NCBI GenBank assembly: GCA_946481095.1
Contig: CAMLML010000056.1
Location: 1-31,809, forward strand
Origin: an uncultured Cellvibrio sp.
Lineage (GTDB): Bacteria > Pseudomonadota > Gammaproteobacteria > Pseudomonadales > Cellvibrionaceae
Direction of reading: 5' to 3'
Length of the DNA: 31,809 nucleotides
Positions 1 through 8,283 of this stretch are shown piece after piece. The number at the start of each line of letters is the position of its first letter. Positions within the stretch are counted from its first letter, which is position 1. The notes under the pieces are model-generated. The model saw only the letters and a program-made list of their open reading frames with translations. It was not told the DNA's origin and did not search any database. Position numbers and translations under genes: made by a program.

Positions 1-1
1 T

Positions 2-181
2 TCCAGTGATTTTAATAAAAGAATAGTTCGTTATCATTATCGCTGTAATTGGGAAACATCTCACGGCGTCGAAGTTGTGGTGTTAAATCAATCCAGTGTC
101 GTTTTTGTAGGTAATTGCGGTTATTTCTCGTCCCTGGAAGATATAAGTCAAACCAAAAAAGAAGACTATAATTTTGCGTAA
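2..181 (+). CDS. Hypothetical protein, C-terminal end only
   Basis: The frame is open from the left edge of the window to a TAA at 179-181, giving the last 59 residues of a protein whose start lies outside. The visible part contains a W-E-x-x-H-G motif inside a beta-rich stretch (CNWETSHGVEVVVLNQSS), then a short polar tail ending NFA. The W-x-x-x-H-G pattern recalls small DUF6985-type proteins, but that assignment is tentative. The frame reads like protein (alternating hydrophobic strands, no low complexity), which favours it over the antisense frame at 12-212. A CCTAACAAG motif begins five bases after the stop. Confidence 0.55.
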   Translation, partial: SSDFNKRIVRYHYRCNWETSHGVEVVVLNQSSVVFVGNCGYFSSLEDISQTKKEDYNFA

Positions 182-184
182 ATA

Positions 185-236
185 GCCTAACAAGGTCATC
201 AAGCGAATGCATTTTTTGTTACGCATTTACATTCGC
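185..236 (+). other. attC-like motif (possible integron cassette recombination-site remnant)
   Basis: GCCTAAC at 185-191 matches the RYYYAAC outer box that starts integron attC sites, and the following CAAGGTCATCAAGCG resembles the left half of many such sites. An inverted repeat follows, GCGAATG at 203-209 with CATTCGC at 230-236. The expected closing GTTRRRY box is not visible downstream, so at best this is a degenerate or truncated site. Placement a few bases after a stop codon fits a cassette end. Confidence 0.35.
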
Positions 237-284
237 GGTGCTCAAAAGCGCAACATAAAAACTGCTGCTGGATTCAGGCAAATC

Positions 285-770
285 ATGATTGAAACTATTC
301 ATACATTTTTCGGTTTTCTCTCCTTACTTGTAGGCATTTTTGTTCTCCTTAGACCTAAAGGTACGAAATTGCATAAAGTTATCGGGAAAATATATGTTAC
401 AGCGATGCTTGGTTTGAATATCACTGCTTTTGGCATTTACAATCTCTTTGGTGGTTTTGGTATTTTTCACTTGACAGCAATCGTTTCATTATTTTCAGTT
501 CTTGCCGGATTACTGGTTGTTTACTACCGTAAAAAAATTAAGTTTTGGGTTTTGATACATTATGAGTTCATGGCCTGGTCTTATATTGGGCTTTTAGCAG
601 CAACATCAAATGAAGCTTTTGTTCATGTGGCCATGCTCAATAAAATTGCCAAGACTTATCATTGGCTGCCTTTTACTATAATGCTTTGTATTATTGGTGT
701 TGGAGCAGTGTTTCTTTATTGCTTACGCTCAAGCGTAACAAATAAAATTTTAAGGCCATCCAATACCTAA
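285..770 (+). CDS. DUF2306-type small integral membrane protein
   Basis: A 161-residue protein beginning MIETIHTFFGFLSLLVG. About four hydrophobic segments can be seen: near the N-terminus, around residues 40-60, 65-85, and close to the C-terminus (LPFTIMLCIIGVGAVFLYCL). The early KLHKVIGKIYVTAML motif and the later H-Y-E-F-M-A-W-S-Y segment are typical of the DUF2306 family of predicted membrane proteins, whose function is unknown. The frame is open further upstream to an ATG at 207, but the extra 26 residues overlap the attC-like element and look non-coding, so the ATG at 285 with a weak AGG upstream is preferred. The stop overlaps a second CCTAACAAG motif. Base composition is AT-rich, like its neighbours. 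Confidence 0.7.
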   Translation: MIETIHTFFGFLSLLVGIFVLLRPKGTKLHKVIGKIYVTAMLGLNITAFGIYNLFGGFGIFHLTAIVSLFSVLAGLLVVYYRKKIKFWVLIHYEFMAWSYIGLLAATSNEAFVHVAMLNKIAKTYHWLPFTIMLCIIGVGAVFLYCLRSSVTNKILRPSNT

Positions 771-776
771 CAAGAT
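765..776 (+). other. Second CCTAACAAG attC-like box
   Basis: ACCTAAC at 765-771 followed by AAGATC repeats the element at 185 (CCTAACAAGGTC versus CCTAACAAGATC, 11 of 12 bases). The stop codon of the DUF2306 gene, 768-770, lies inside the box, as is common in integron cassettes. No convincing right-hand half was found before the next gene. Confidence 0.3.
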
Positions 777-850
777 CGAATTCCACCGTTGTTTTTAACC
801 CACAGCTAACTTTATTAGTTACATATGTTGTAAACCTTGAGGGATGTATT

Positions 851-1174
851 ATGAAAAATCTTGTTCTGGCATTTGTATCCACTTCTACAATATTGCTTTC
901 TACAGCAGCTCATGCAATCGAATCTGTTGTTACCGAATCAAAACCTATCGGCACCGCACCAACTCTATCAAAAGAAGACGTTCAAAAAGGCATTGAAAAT
1001 GGAATTTTTTGCACTGATGCAAATGGCTTGGCTAATTCAATGGGTGCCGTTATAAAACAAAATGGAAAACTTTATCGTTGTGTTAAGGCTTATGGTGAAA
1101 ACTTTACTGAACACAAAAAATTAGTTTGGGTTGAACTAACCATGAAAAATGATCAAGCCGTAACTGCAGACTAA
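851..1174 (+). CDS. Small exported protein, DUF1496-like
   Basis: A 107-residue protein with a clear signal peptide (KNLVLAFVSTSTILLSTAAHA, cleavage expected after residue 22), so it is probably periplasmic. The mature part carries FCTDANGLANSMGAVIKQN followed by KLYRCVKAYGE. The C-x(7-8)-S-x-G-A-V-I-K and later R-C-V pattern resembles the DUF1496 family of small secreted proteins with two conserved cysteines that could form a disulfide. Function is unknown. A good ribosome site, GAGGGA at 839-844, stands seven bases before the ATG. It is followed by another short gene in the same direction; no shared function is evident. Confidence 0.7.
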   Translation: MKNLVLAFVSTSTILLSTAAHAIESVVTESKPIGTAPTLSKEDVQKGIENGIFCTDANGLANSMGAVIKQNGKLYRCVKAYGENFTEHKKLVWVELTMKNDQAVTAD

Positions 1175-1250
1175 TTAACTCTTTTTAAATTGCGAAGAAA
1201 ATAAGTTTGTTGTATCCCTTACTCAAAAAAAACAAGTGCCAAGTAATCCA

Positions 1251-1700
1251 ATGAAAGAGTCGAAGCCAATACTGGCTAATGTTTTAGCTTCTTTAATCGC
1301 ATTAATGCCGATGGCAGCTATATCACTGCATGCGTGGGTAGGCTCTGATCCACTGGATGATACGCCTCTTAAATCAAGCGCTTTATTTTTTACTGCATTC
1401 CCATTTCTGTACTTTATTGTTGTTGTTTTTTTCTATTTTCATGGGAAATTTCTATTGAGTTTTGGTTTTATTCCACTAAAGAAAATTTTGACCTTCACAA
1501 CAATTTTTATATTACTTCTAGCAGTACCTCTTGCATTATTGTTAAGCAACCCAGACAAATATGGCATCACTGACGTGTATTTTGCATATGCTGCTATTTC
1601 AGGTCTTATTTTAATATCTGTTCTGCCTAGCGTTGTTTGCTGGTGGTACATAGCATGCAAACCGTTGAAAGCCAAAATAAAAACCGTTTCCGTCCAATAG
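1251..1700 (+). CDS. Hypothetical membrane protein, four predicted TM segments
   Basis: A 149-residue hydrophobic protein from the ATG at 1251 (MKESKPILANVLASL). A GTG at 1236 would add five residues; neither start has a strong ribosome site. Four hydrophobic stretches are visible: residues about 8-28, 45-64, 76-96 and 110-132. The C-terminus is basic (KPLKAKIKTVSV) and so probably cytoplasmic. No family was recognised. It is the last of the short AT-rich genes at the left of the window and is separated by about 190 bases from the large exported protein downstream. Confidence 0.55.
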   Translation: MKESKPILANVLASLIALMPMAAISLHAWVGSDPLDDTPLKSSALFFTAFPFLYFIVVVFFYFHGKFLLSFGFIPLKKILTFTTIFILLLAVPLALLLSNPDKYGITDVYFAYAAISGLILISVLPSVVCWWYIACKPLKAKIKTVSVQ

Positions 1701-1790
1701 AATTCTTTATCACCCAATCAACAAACACACCAAACAACAATTAATGCGCCAAATCATGTGAATAGTTGACAGCTATTTCATCAGCGCCAG

Positions 1791-1808
1791 CCCTATACTT
1801 TTATAGGG
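1791..1808. promoter_or_regulatory. Perfect inverted repeat, possible operator
   Basis: CCCTATACTTTTATAGGG has seven-base arms (CCCTATA/TATAGGG) around a four-base loop. It lies 84 bases before the start of the large two-haem protein. It lacks a T-run, so it is not a classical terminator. A TTGACA at 1766-1771 lies upstream, but its spacing to the nearest TATACT is 22 bases, too long for a standard sigma-70 promoter. A role as operator or mRNA hairpin is inferred only. Confidence 0.3.
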
Positions 1809-1892
1809 ATAGTGTTTTTGCCATCGCTCTCCCGGTTAATAATCCTGTTTATTAAGGATTAAAAAATTCTTAACGACATTGGGAGGTGGGGT

Positions 1893-4800
1893 ATGAAAGC
1901 GTTTTCTTTTGTTTTCTGTTCAGTATTGGAAAGGCGCAGGTTGGTTGTTTCCCGTGTTCTTTGGTTGTTGGTGATTGCACTTCTCTGCGTGGCAAATCTC
2001 ACGCTGGCAGCTGAAATAAAAATATTAAAAACAGGTTTGGGTGATGGCAGTGTGACATCAAGCCCTGCTGGAATTGATTGTGGTAATACCTGTGATTTTT
2101 CATTCGCGGGCAATGTCACCTTAACTGCCAATTTTAATGCGGCAGAAGTTGTTTTTGCAGGTTGGCAAGGAACGGGGATCAGTTGTCCCGGCACGGGTAC
2201 TTGTGTTGTGGATGCAACGACTGCACGCAGGGTCAGAGCTGTTTTTAATCCGATTACCGCTATTCCAAATTTAAGTGAATGTAATCCGGGTGTTGTGCCA
2301 CCGAATGATTGTTCGCACGATAATATTCGTAATTTTTTAACGGCAAATCCTGACATAGATACAGCGTCTGAATTTATTGCTGCGCTGGATCCATCCTACA
2401 AAGAAAACTGGATTTTGATGAATAGATCCGAGAGTTTGCAAACCGGTGTGGCAAATTCGCCGCGCATTTTAATGCCCAGTCACGACGCACGATTTGTTTT
2501 CAGTTTTGGATTAAAAGAACACGATTCTTTTCCAGGCTCACATCGCAATGCGATCGAATATATGCAATACGATGATGTGCGAAAAAATTTTCGTTTTCAC
2601 GAAATTGTTCTCAACGATATTCCAGCCATGCAATGTGTTGATGGTACAGGCCCGACATGTGTAGGCGGTACCTTTACCTTCCCCCCTCGAAGCCCAACCA
2701 TAAATCGTGTGATTGAAGATGATCCCAAGTGTACCAAGTGTCATTCCACACATAATGTACCGAATACCAGCGCTGCATTTGGTACTGCACCACGAAGCAC
2801 AACACGAGGCGATTCAATCGCAAAAAATAAACCCAATTGGGATGCTTATGACAGCTGGGGTGGGATGACGCCTTTTAATCGTGATCGTATTTATCAGGGA
2901 TCGGTTGAAGAAGCTGCATTTAAATCCATGTTCAATCTCTGGAATTGGCGAGCGTCTGCGGAAAATGACGAGATACGGAAAATTATCGAACAACTTCGAT
3001 TACAACCTGCGAATCTGAACTCGACCAGCAAACATCAAATCACCCGTGACCTAGACGATGCCAGCAATTCCGGGCACATAGAATTTGGTTATGAATTGGC
3101 AGGTGCTTCAGCACCGCCCGCAGCAGGTGGAGCGCCCAACACGACGAATTATCAATTCAACAACACCGCTTCCGGTGATGCGACGACAGTTAATCAGGAA
3201 GCGCGTTACGTCACCATGCGTCACTCGGGGCCACCCGGCTCAACACCCGGTTTAATTAATGAGTCCTACTCTTCACCCGTTTCTGATGAAGGCCGTGGTG
3301 TTCAACTGTTTGATCTGCTCGGCGGATTGGATGGCCAACTCAATCCCAAACGAATTGCAGATGAACTGATCAACCATCGTTATGCCACCAGCGATATTCC
3401 AATTGATGTTCGCCCGATTGCACTGGCGATTGCGCGAGGTTATGTCACTGTCGATTCCGCCACTAATAGCATCCAACCTGCGATCACCACAGATTTTGAT
3501 TTTTTCAATGATCGCAACGGCATGACTTACCCGGCTTATGACAGCATCAATGAATTGGTTGCAGACACTCGATTGCGGGCAGAAAGTTTGCCGCGTCGAA
3601 AAGCCGATATCCAGAAACTGACTTTGGACAGAACATCAGTTGATGGAACTGATTCTGATGCTACTGAAGATCCCGACCCCTATCTTGTGACGGCTGATAT
3701 AGGCCAAGCGGATTCCCTCGGGTTGATCCAACAATATGCACCGGGACTGGCTTCAGGTATTGATTCACGTCGCCAGGAAATATTTCGACGCAGCATAGAC
3801 CTCGGCGATCGCGATAACACAACTATCGGCAGAGTCGCTGTAGACCGTGAGCACCACGATATTCTAACAACCACACCTCCGACTCCAAGAAATACTACCA
3901 AAGTAGCTCTGTTCCGTTATTTTCTGGAGCCTTTAGGTGTCTCTGTCGATAAATGGTCAATGGGTGTCAGGGGTCGTTCACGTGCTTACAACTTTGCGGA
4001 CGTATTCGGTAATTACACGGGTCCTATCGCCAGTGCTTTGGAAACCGATCTGGTAGCTAATCCTCCACGCGGGTTCGCCACATTCACGGCAACTGAAGCC
4101 AATGTGATGGCAGCAGTGAATAACACATTGGATCCTAACCTCTTGCCGGATGTATCCAACACCGCAGCAAATGTTCCTACATTTACTGATGTTCAACGCA
4201 TCTTTAATAAATCCTGTATTGAATGCCACGGTGGTTTGAATTATCCGCCCTATTACAACCACGGGACTTTCCTGGATATTTCCGAAAGGGAAACACCGCA
4301 TGTACCGCCCCTGGCGGACCCGGCATGGGACAGATTTGAGGATTCCTACAATATGGCCGTGTCCTTTGCAGAACCTTTTGTGGATGAAGATGGAAACGGC
4401 AATTTTGATGATAATAACGATGGTGTTATGGATGCAGGAGGCGGATTCTTCTATACCAAAATTGCCCGCAGAACCAATGAAGATTGCCCACACAATGCAC
4501 CGGGTGTCACTCGCGGAATGATGCCTTGTGGTGGCCCTGCCTTGACCAAAGCAGATATAGAAACTTTCAAACGCTGGATTCAGGGCTCAACGCCCAAAAC
4601 AGCAGGCGACCCACATTTGCGCACCATCGACGGGATTAATTACGACTTCCAGGCTGCGGGAGAATTTGTCTTGCTGAATGGGCCGGGTCTGGAAATACAG
4701 GCTCGCCACACAGCGATTGAAGGCACTGCACCCTACGGACCAAATCCCTACACAGGGCTGACTTCCTGCGTCAGCGTGAACACAGGTGTTGCATTGCGAA

Positions 4801-5966
4801 TCGGCAACGACAGGGTTACTTACCAGTCCACACCACGCGGTTTGCAATTGAAGATTGATGGCAAACAATGGAGTCTGGATTCAGCACCCATCGCCCTGCC
4901 TTCGGGTGGTCGCATCATCACCATCGGTGTACCCAATGCAGTGCAAATAGAAGCACCTGGCGGAACCAAAATTATTGTCACTGCGAATCAGTGGGGCTCA
5001 CTCTGGTTTATGAATATTGATGTGCAACATGCACGCGGAACGCGAGGTTTGATGGGTTCAATTCTTCCCGGAAACTGGTTGCCCGCATTACCAAATGGAA
5101 CCTTGCTGGGTGAGAAACCAAAAAGTTTGGAAGAGCGTTATCGTCAATTGTATAAAGTGTTTGGCGATGCATGGAGGGTAAGCAATAGCAGTTCACTGTT
5201 TGACTATGCTCCCGGTACTTCCACCGCCAACTTTACTTTCCCAACCTGGCCAAACGGTGAATCGCCACAGTCCTGTTACCTGCCGGTGATCGTTGAAGGC
5301 CCGGAAAATCCGCAAGTCCCAGTCATCACCCCCTTGCCAATCGCACAAGCTGAAACACACTGTGCCGGTGTGAAAGATGCAGTGCAGAAAAACAATTGTA
5401 TTGGCGATGTTTCGATTACAGGCCAGGCAGGATTCGCACAGGTTTATCTGGCTTCACAAAAAATCGAATCCAACAGACTGCCGCAAATTCCAGTGCAAAT
5501 TTTTCCATTGGATGATGCGGCTGATCTGACCGGGCCAATTAAATTCGACTGGAACAGAACTGCCGATCCTGACGGGGATCCAGTGAATTATCGACACTGT
5601 GTCTGGAGCGTTAACAAAATCTACAATGCCAATGAATGTGTTCAGGTAACGACATCGGCGGAATCTGAATTAATAAAAGCTTCGCGATGCACAGGTTTAT
5701 TTTCTGTGCTGGCCGCACTGCTGTTTTTCGTGTTGCTTTTGATTTTGCTGAAGAAAAAACATAACACACTAACAGCTATTGCTATTTTGTTATTAATCGC
5801 ACTCGTGGCGATCTATTTCTACTGCTGCAAACCCCAGGATGGCCCTTTAAGCACAACCCTTACTCAACTCAAACCCGGTGAAGCTTATTACTGGAAAGTG
5901 TTGGCTGAGGATGGCCGCGGTGGAACAGTGGAAAGTGAAACCTACAGGTTTGAGCTGAAAAAATAA
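1893..5966 (+). CDS. Large exported two-haem cytochrome c / von Willebrand D-domain protein
   Basis: A 1357-residue protein with a strong ribosome site (GGGAGGTGGGG) just before the ATG. In order: a long signal peptide (cleavage near residue 40); an InlB-like beta repeat with four cysteines (about 45-125); a first haem c site CTKCH at 280-284; a second haem site CIECH at 775-779 with a plausible axial ligand in GMMPCGGP (Met876 or Met877) and a typical cytochrome tail (FKRWI); between them an Asp/Asn-rich calcium-loop-like stretch at 831-847; a VWD domain opening GDPHLRTIDGINYDF at 905; and a C-terminal fibronectin-like domain (DPDGDPVNYRHCVW ... YYWKVLAEDGRGG). That last domain is interrupted by two hydrophobic helices, about 1268-1287 and 1293-1314. 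It is probably a cell-surface or periplasmic redox or adhesion protein anchored near its C-terminus. Function is not known. It is followed by its own terminator. Confidence 0.75.
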   Translation: MKAFSFVFCSVLERRRLVVSRVLWLLVIALLCVANLTLAAEIKILKTGLGDGSVTSSPAGIDCGNTCDFSFAGNVTLTANFNAAEVVFAGWQGTGISCPGTGTCVVDATTARRVRAVFNPITAIPNLSECNPGVVPPNDCSHDNIRNFLTANPDIDTASEFIAALDPSYKENWILMNRSESLQTGVANSPRILMPSHDARFVFSFGLKEHDSFPGSHRNAIEYMQYDDVRKNFRFHEIVLNDIPAMQCVDGTGPTCVGGTFTFPPRSPTINRVIEDDPKCTKCHSTHNVPNTSAAFGTAPRSTTRGDSIAKNKPNWDAYDSWGGMTPFNRDRIYQGSVEEAAFKSMFNLWNWRASAENDEIRKIIEQLRLQPANLNSTSKHQITRDLDDASNSGHIEFGYELAGASAPPAAGGAPNTTNYQFNNTASGDATTVNQEARYVTMRHSGPPGSTPGLINESYSSPVSDEGRGVQLFDLLGGLDGQLNPKRIADELINHRYATSDIPIDVRPIALAIARGYVTVDSATNSIQPAITTDFDFFNDRNGMTYPAYDSINELVADTRLRAESLPRRKADIQKLTLDRTSVDGTDSDATEDPDPYLVTADIGQADSLGLIQQYAPGLASGIDSRRQEIFRRSIDLGDRDNTTIGRVAVDREHHDILTTTPPTPRNTTKVALFRYFLEPLGVSVDKWSMGVRGRSRAYNFADVFGNYTGPIASALETDLVANPPRGFATFTATEANVMAAVNNTLDPNLLPDVSNTAANVPTFTDVQRIFNKSCIECHGGLNYPPYYNHGTFLDISERETPHVPPLADPAWDRFEDSYNMAVSFAEPFVDEDGNGNFDDNNDGVMDAGGGFFYTKIARRTNEDCPHNAPGVTRGMMPCGGPALTKADIETFKRWIQGSTPKTAGDPHLRTIDGINYDFQAAGEFVLLNGPGLEIQARHTAIEGTAPYGPNPYTGLTSCVSVNTGVALRIGNDRVTYQSTPRGLQLKIDGKQWSLDSAPIALPSGGRIITIGVPNAVQIEAPGGTKIIVTANQWGSLWFMNIDVQHARGTRGLMGSILPGNWLPALPNGTLLGEKPKSLEERYRQLYKVFGDAWRVSNSSSLFDYAPGTSTANFTFPTWPNGESPQSCYLPVIVEGPENPQVPVITPLPIAQAETHCAGVKDAVQKNNCIGDVSITGQAGFAQVYLASQKIESNRLPQIPVQIFPLDDAADLTGPIKFDWNRTADPDGDPVNYRHCVWSVNKIYNANECVQVTTSAESELIKASRCTGLFSVLAALLFFVLLLILLKKKHNTLTAIAILLLIALVAIYFYCCKPQDGPLSTTLTQLKPGEAYYWKVLAEDGRGGTVESETYRFELKK

Positions 5967-5986
5967 TCTGTTGGTATTTTACAAAT

Positions 5987-6017
5987 AAAAAAGCCGATCT
6001 CATGGATCGGCTTTTTT
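5987..6017. terminator. Rho-independent terminator after the two-haem protein
   Basis: A perfect 13-base stem, AAAAAAGCCGATC at 5987-5999 and its complement at 6005-6017, with a five-base loop and a run of six T. It begins 20 bases after the stop of the large gene. The A and T flanks are symmetrical, so it could stop transcription from either side. recG starts 64 bases downstream. Confidence 0.9.
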
Positions 6018-6080
6018 ATTTATCAATGAATGCGGTACTATCGCCAAATAAACTCCAAAAAATTCTCGCAAGGTCATGGT

Positions 6081-8177
6081 TTGAAATCTACAGGCACCGA
6101 TCAATTATCACTGGATCAAATTGCCGTCACACAAATAAAAGGTGTGGGCAGTGTATTGGCGGTGAAATTGGCGAAACTTGGCTTGAATACAATTCAAGAC
6201 ATATTGTTTCATCTTCCGTTGCGTTATCTGGACCGAACCCGTGTTACACCGATTGCAGCATTGCAACCAGGAACCAATGTGGTGATTGAAGGTGAAGTGC
6301 GTGCAAGTGATGTCGTGTTTGGCAAGCGCCGCAGTTTGTTATGCAAGATGCAGGATACCACTGGCACAGTGAGTTTACGTTTTTATCATTTCAATAAATC
6401 GCAACAACAAAGTTTTACAGCGGGTCGTCGCATTCGCGTTATAGGCGAAGTGCGTCGTGGTGCAGCAGGCTTGGAATTTTACCATCCTGAATATGAATTT
6501 CTGGATGAACAAAAATCGCCAATACTGGAAGAAAATTTAACACCTGTTTATCCGGCAACCGAAGGTTTGACACAAACCCGTATGCGCATTCTGGCTACGC
6601 AAGCATTGAGTTGGTTAAACCAATATCCTTTGCGTGAATTGATACCGGACAGTTTGCGAAAAAAAAATCAGGCAACACTGGCGGAGGCTATTCAGTTTTT
6701 GCATCAACCACCTGCGAGCAGCTATTCCACTTTACTGGAAAATGGCCAGCATCCACATCAACAGCGTCTGGCGTTTGAAGAATTACTGGCTCATCATTTA
6801 AGTTTGTTGATATTACGTCGCAATTTGCAAATGGATGCTGCGCCGGAATTGCAGGCAAATAAACACATACAACAACAATTTTTATCGAAACTTGCATTTA
6901 AACCAACCGCTGCACAGATGCGTGTTTTGGCAGAAATCGAAACTGATTTGCAAAAAAATATTCCTATGTTGCGACTGGTACAAGGTGATGTAGGCTCAGG
7001 AAAAACACTGGTTGCAGCAATGAGTGCATTAACCGCCGTTGCCAATGGTTATCAGGTGGCGATTATGGCGCCGACTGAAATTTTAGCAGAGCAACATAAA
7101 ATTAATTTCTCAAATTGGATGAAACCTTTATCAATTAATCCTGGATGGTTAACCGGCCGATTGGGTGCAAAAGAAAAGCGTGAACAATTGGCTGCAATTG
7201 CAAACGGAAATGCGCAAATTATTGTCGGCACTCACGCTCTTTTTCAGGACAGTGTTAATTTTTTAAAATTGGGATTAATTATTATTGATGAGCAACATCG
7301 TTTTGGTGTTCAGCAACGTTTGTCGTTGCGCAACAAAGCGAATCATGATCATACGCGACCGCATCAATTAATTATGACGGCCACACCGATTCCTCGAACA
7401 CTGGCGATGAGTGCTTATGCGGATCTGGATATTTCGGTTATTGATGAATTGCCTCCGGGTCGAACACCCGTCACAACAGTCACTATCAGTGATGCTCGTC
7501 GCGATGAAGTGATTCAACGTGTTCATCACGCCTGCACAGAAGGTAAACAGGTTTATTGGGTTTGTACCTTGATTGAAGAATCCGAACAACTGGAAGCACA
7601 GGCAGCAGAAGTCACAGCAACCCAACTCGCCAGTGTTTTGCAATCTGTCCGCATAGGTTTGATACACGGGCGATTAAAACCGGCAGAAAAAGATGCCGTC
7701 ATGAACGCATTCAAAACAGGTGAGATTCAATTATTGGTTGCCACAACGGTGATTGAAGTGGGCGTGGATGTGCCCAATGCCAGTTTGATGATTATTGAAA
7801 ATCCGGAACGCCTGGGTCTTGCACAATTACATCAATTGCGCGGGCGCGTAGGAAGAGGTTCAATCGCCAGCCATTGCGTTTTGCTTTATGCATCACCTTT
7901 ATCACAACACAGCAAAGCGCGTTTGCAAGTAATGCGGGAAAGTAGCGATGGTTTCTATATCGCTGAACAGGATTTATTACTGCGCGGCCCGGGTGAAGTC
8001 TTGGGAACAAAACAAACAGGCGACATGCAATTAAAAATTGCTGATTTACAACGCGACGCACATCTTCTGGAAAATGTTAGAAAAATTGCAAATCAACTTT
8101 TAAACCGCTATCCGGAAAATTGCCAACCATTAATGAACCGATGGTTAGGCGAAAAGGATCGTTATTGGCATGCGTGA
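6081..8177 (+). CDS. recG: ATP-dependent DNA helicase RecG
   Basis: RecG rescues stalled replication forks and branch-migrates Holliday junctions. From the TTG at 6081 the protein has 698 residues, close to E. coli RecG (693). The start is chosen because AAGG at 6070-6073 is correctly spaced and because family homology (LSLDQIAVTQIKGVG) begins just after it; an ATG at 6030 would add 17 residues of poor quality. Visible parts: the N-terminal helix-hairpin and wedge OB domain (to about 280), Walker A GDVGSGKT at 302-309, DEQH box at 403-406, TATPIPRT from 433, and the motif VI stretch QLRGRVGRG at 585-593. It appears monocistronic between two terminators. Confidence 0.95.
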   Translation: MKSTGTDQLSLDQIAVTQIKGVGSVLAVKLAKLGLNTIQDILFHLPLRYLDRTRVTPIAALQPGTNVVIEGEVRASDVVFGKRRSLLCKMQDTTGTVSLRFYHFNKSQQQSFTAGRRIRVIGEVRRGAAGLEFYHPEYEFLDEQKSPILEENLTPVYPATEGLTQTRMRILATQALSWLNQYPLRELIPDSLRKKNQATLAEAIQFLHQPPASSYSTLLENGQHPHQQRLAFEELLAHHLSLLILRRNLQMDAAPELQANKHIQQQFLSKLAFKPTAAQMRVLAEIETDLQKNIPMLRLVQGDVGSGKTLVAAMSALTAVANGYQVAIMAPTEILAEQHKINFSNWMKPLSINPGWLTGRLGAKEKREQLAAIANGNAQIIVGTHALFQDSVNFLKLGLIIIDEQHRFGVQQRLSLRNKANHDHTRPHQLIMTATPIPRTLAMSAYADLDISVIDELPPGRTPVTTVTISDARRDEVIQRVHHACTEGKQVYWVCTLIEESEQLEAQAAEVTATQLASVLQSVRIGLIHGRLKPAEKDAVMNAFKTGEIQLLVATTVIEVGVDVPNASLMIIENPERLGLAQLHQLRGRVGRGSIASHCVLLYASPLSQHSKARLQVMRESSDGFYIAEQDLLLRGPGEVLGTKQTGDMQLKIADLQRDAHLLENVRKIANQLLNRYPENCQPLMNRWLGEKDRYWHA

Positions 8178-8195
8178 CATTTGAAATAAAAAACA

Positions 8196-8226
8196 AAAAC
8201 GCCGATGAGAAAATCATCGGCGTTTT
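8196..8226. terminator. Rho-independent terminator between recG and rgl11A
   Basis: A perfect 13-base stem, AAAACGCCGATGA at 8196-8208 and TCATCGGCGTTTT at 8214-8226, loop GAAAA. It lies 18 bases after the recG stop. The A-rich left flank gives a T-run on the minus strand too, so it can serve the convergent lyase gene as well. Confidence 0.9.
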
Positions 8227-8283
8227 ATTTCGGACATCTGATTTCAGCTGCATTTTTCACTTCATTTGCATCTTGATTTCAGT

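Noticed and set aside
12..212. Antisense open frame of 66 residues at the left edge
   Set aside because: The plus-strand frame 2-181 over the same bases reads as a better protein and ends just before an attC-like box; the antisense frame has no ribosome site or family pattern.
723..738. TTACGCT-CA-AGCGTAA inverted repeat as a terminator
   Set aside because: It lies inside the DUF2306 coding sequence and has no following T-run; two-base loops are also unfavourable.
691..882. Antisense open frame of 63 residues
   Set aside because: It covers the end of the DUF2306 gene and the start of the DUF1496-like gene, both better supported.
1766..1799. TTGACA and TATACT as a sigma-70 promoter
   Set aside because: The spacer is 22 bases, too long for normal sigma-70 recognition.
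3978..4493. Antisense 171-residue frame inside the two-haem protein
   Set aside because: No domain pattern or ribosome site; it is fully within a well-supported gene and is expected from codon structure.
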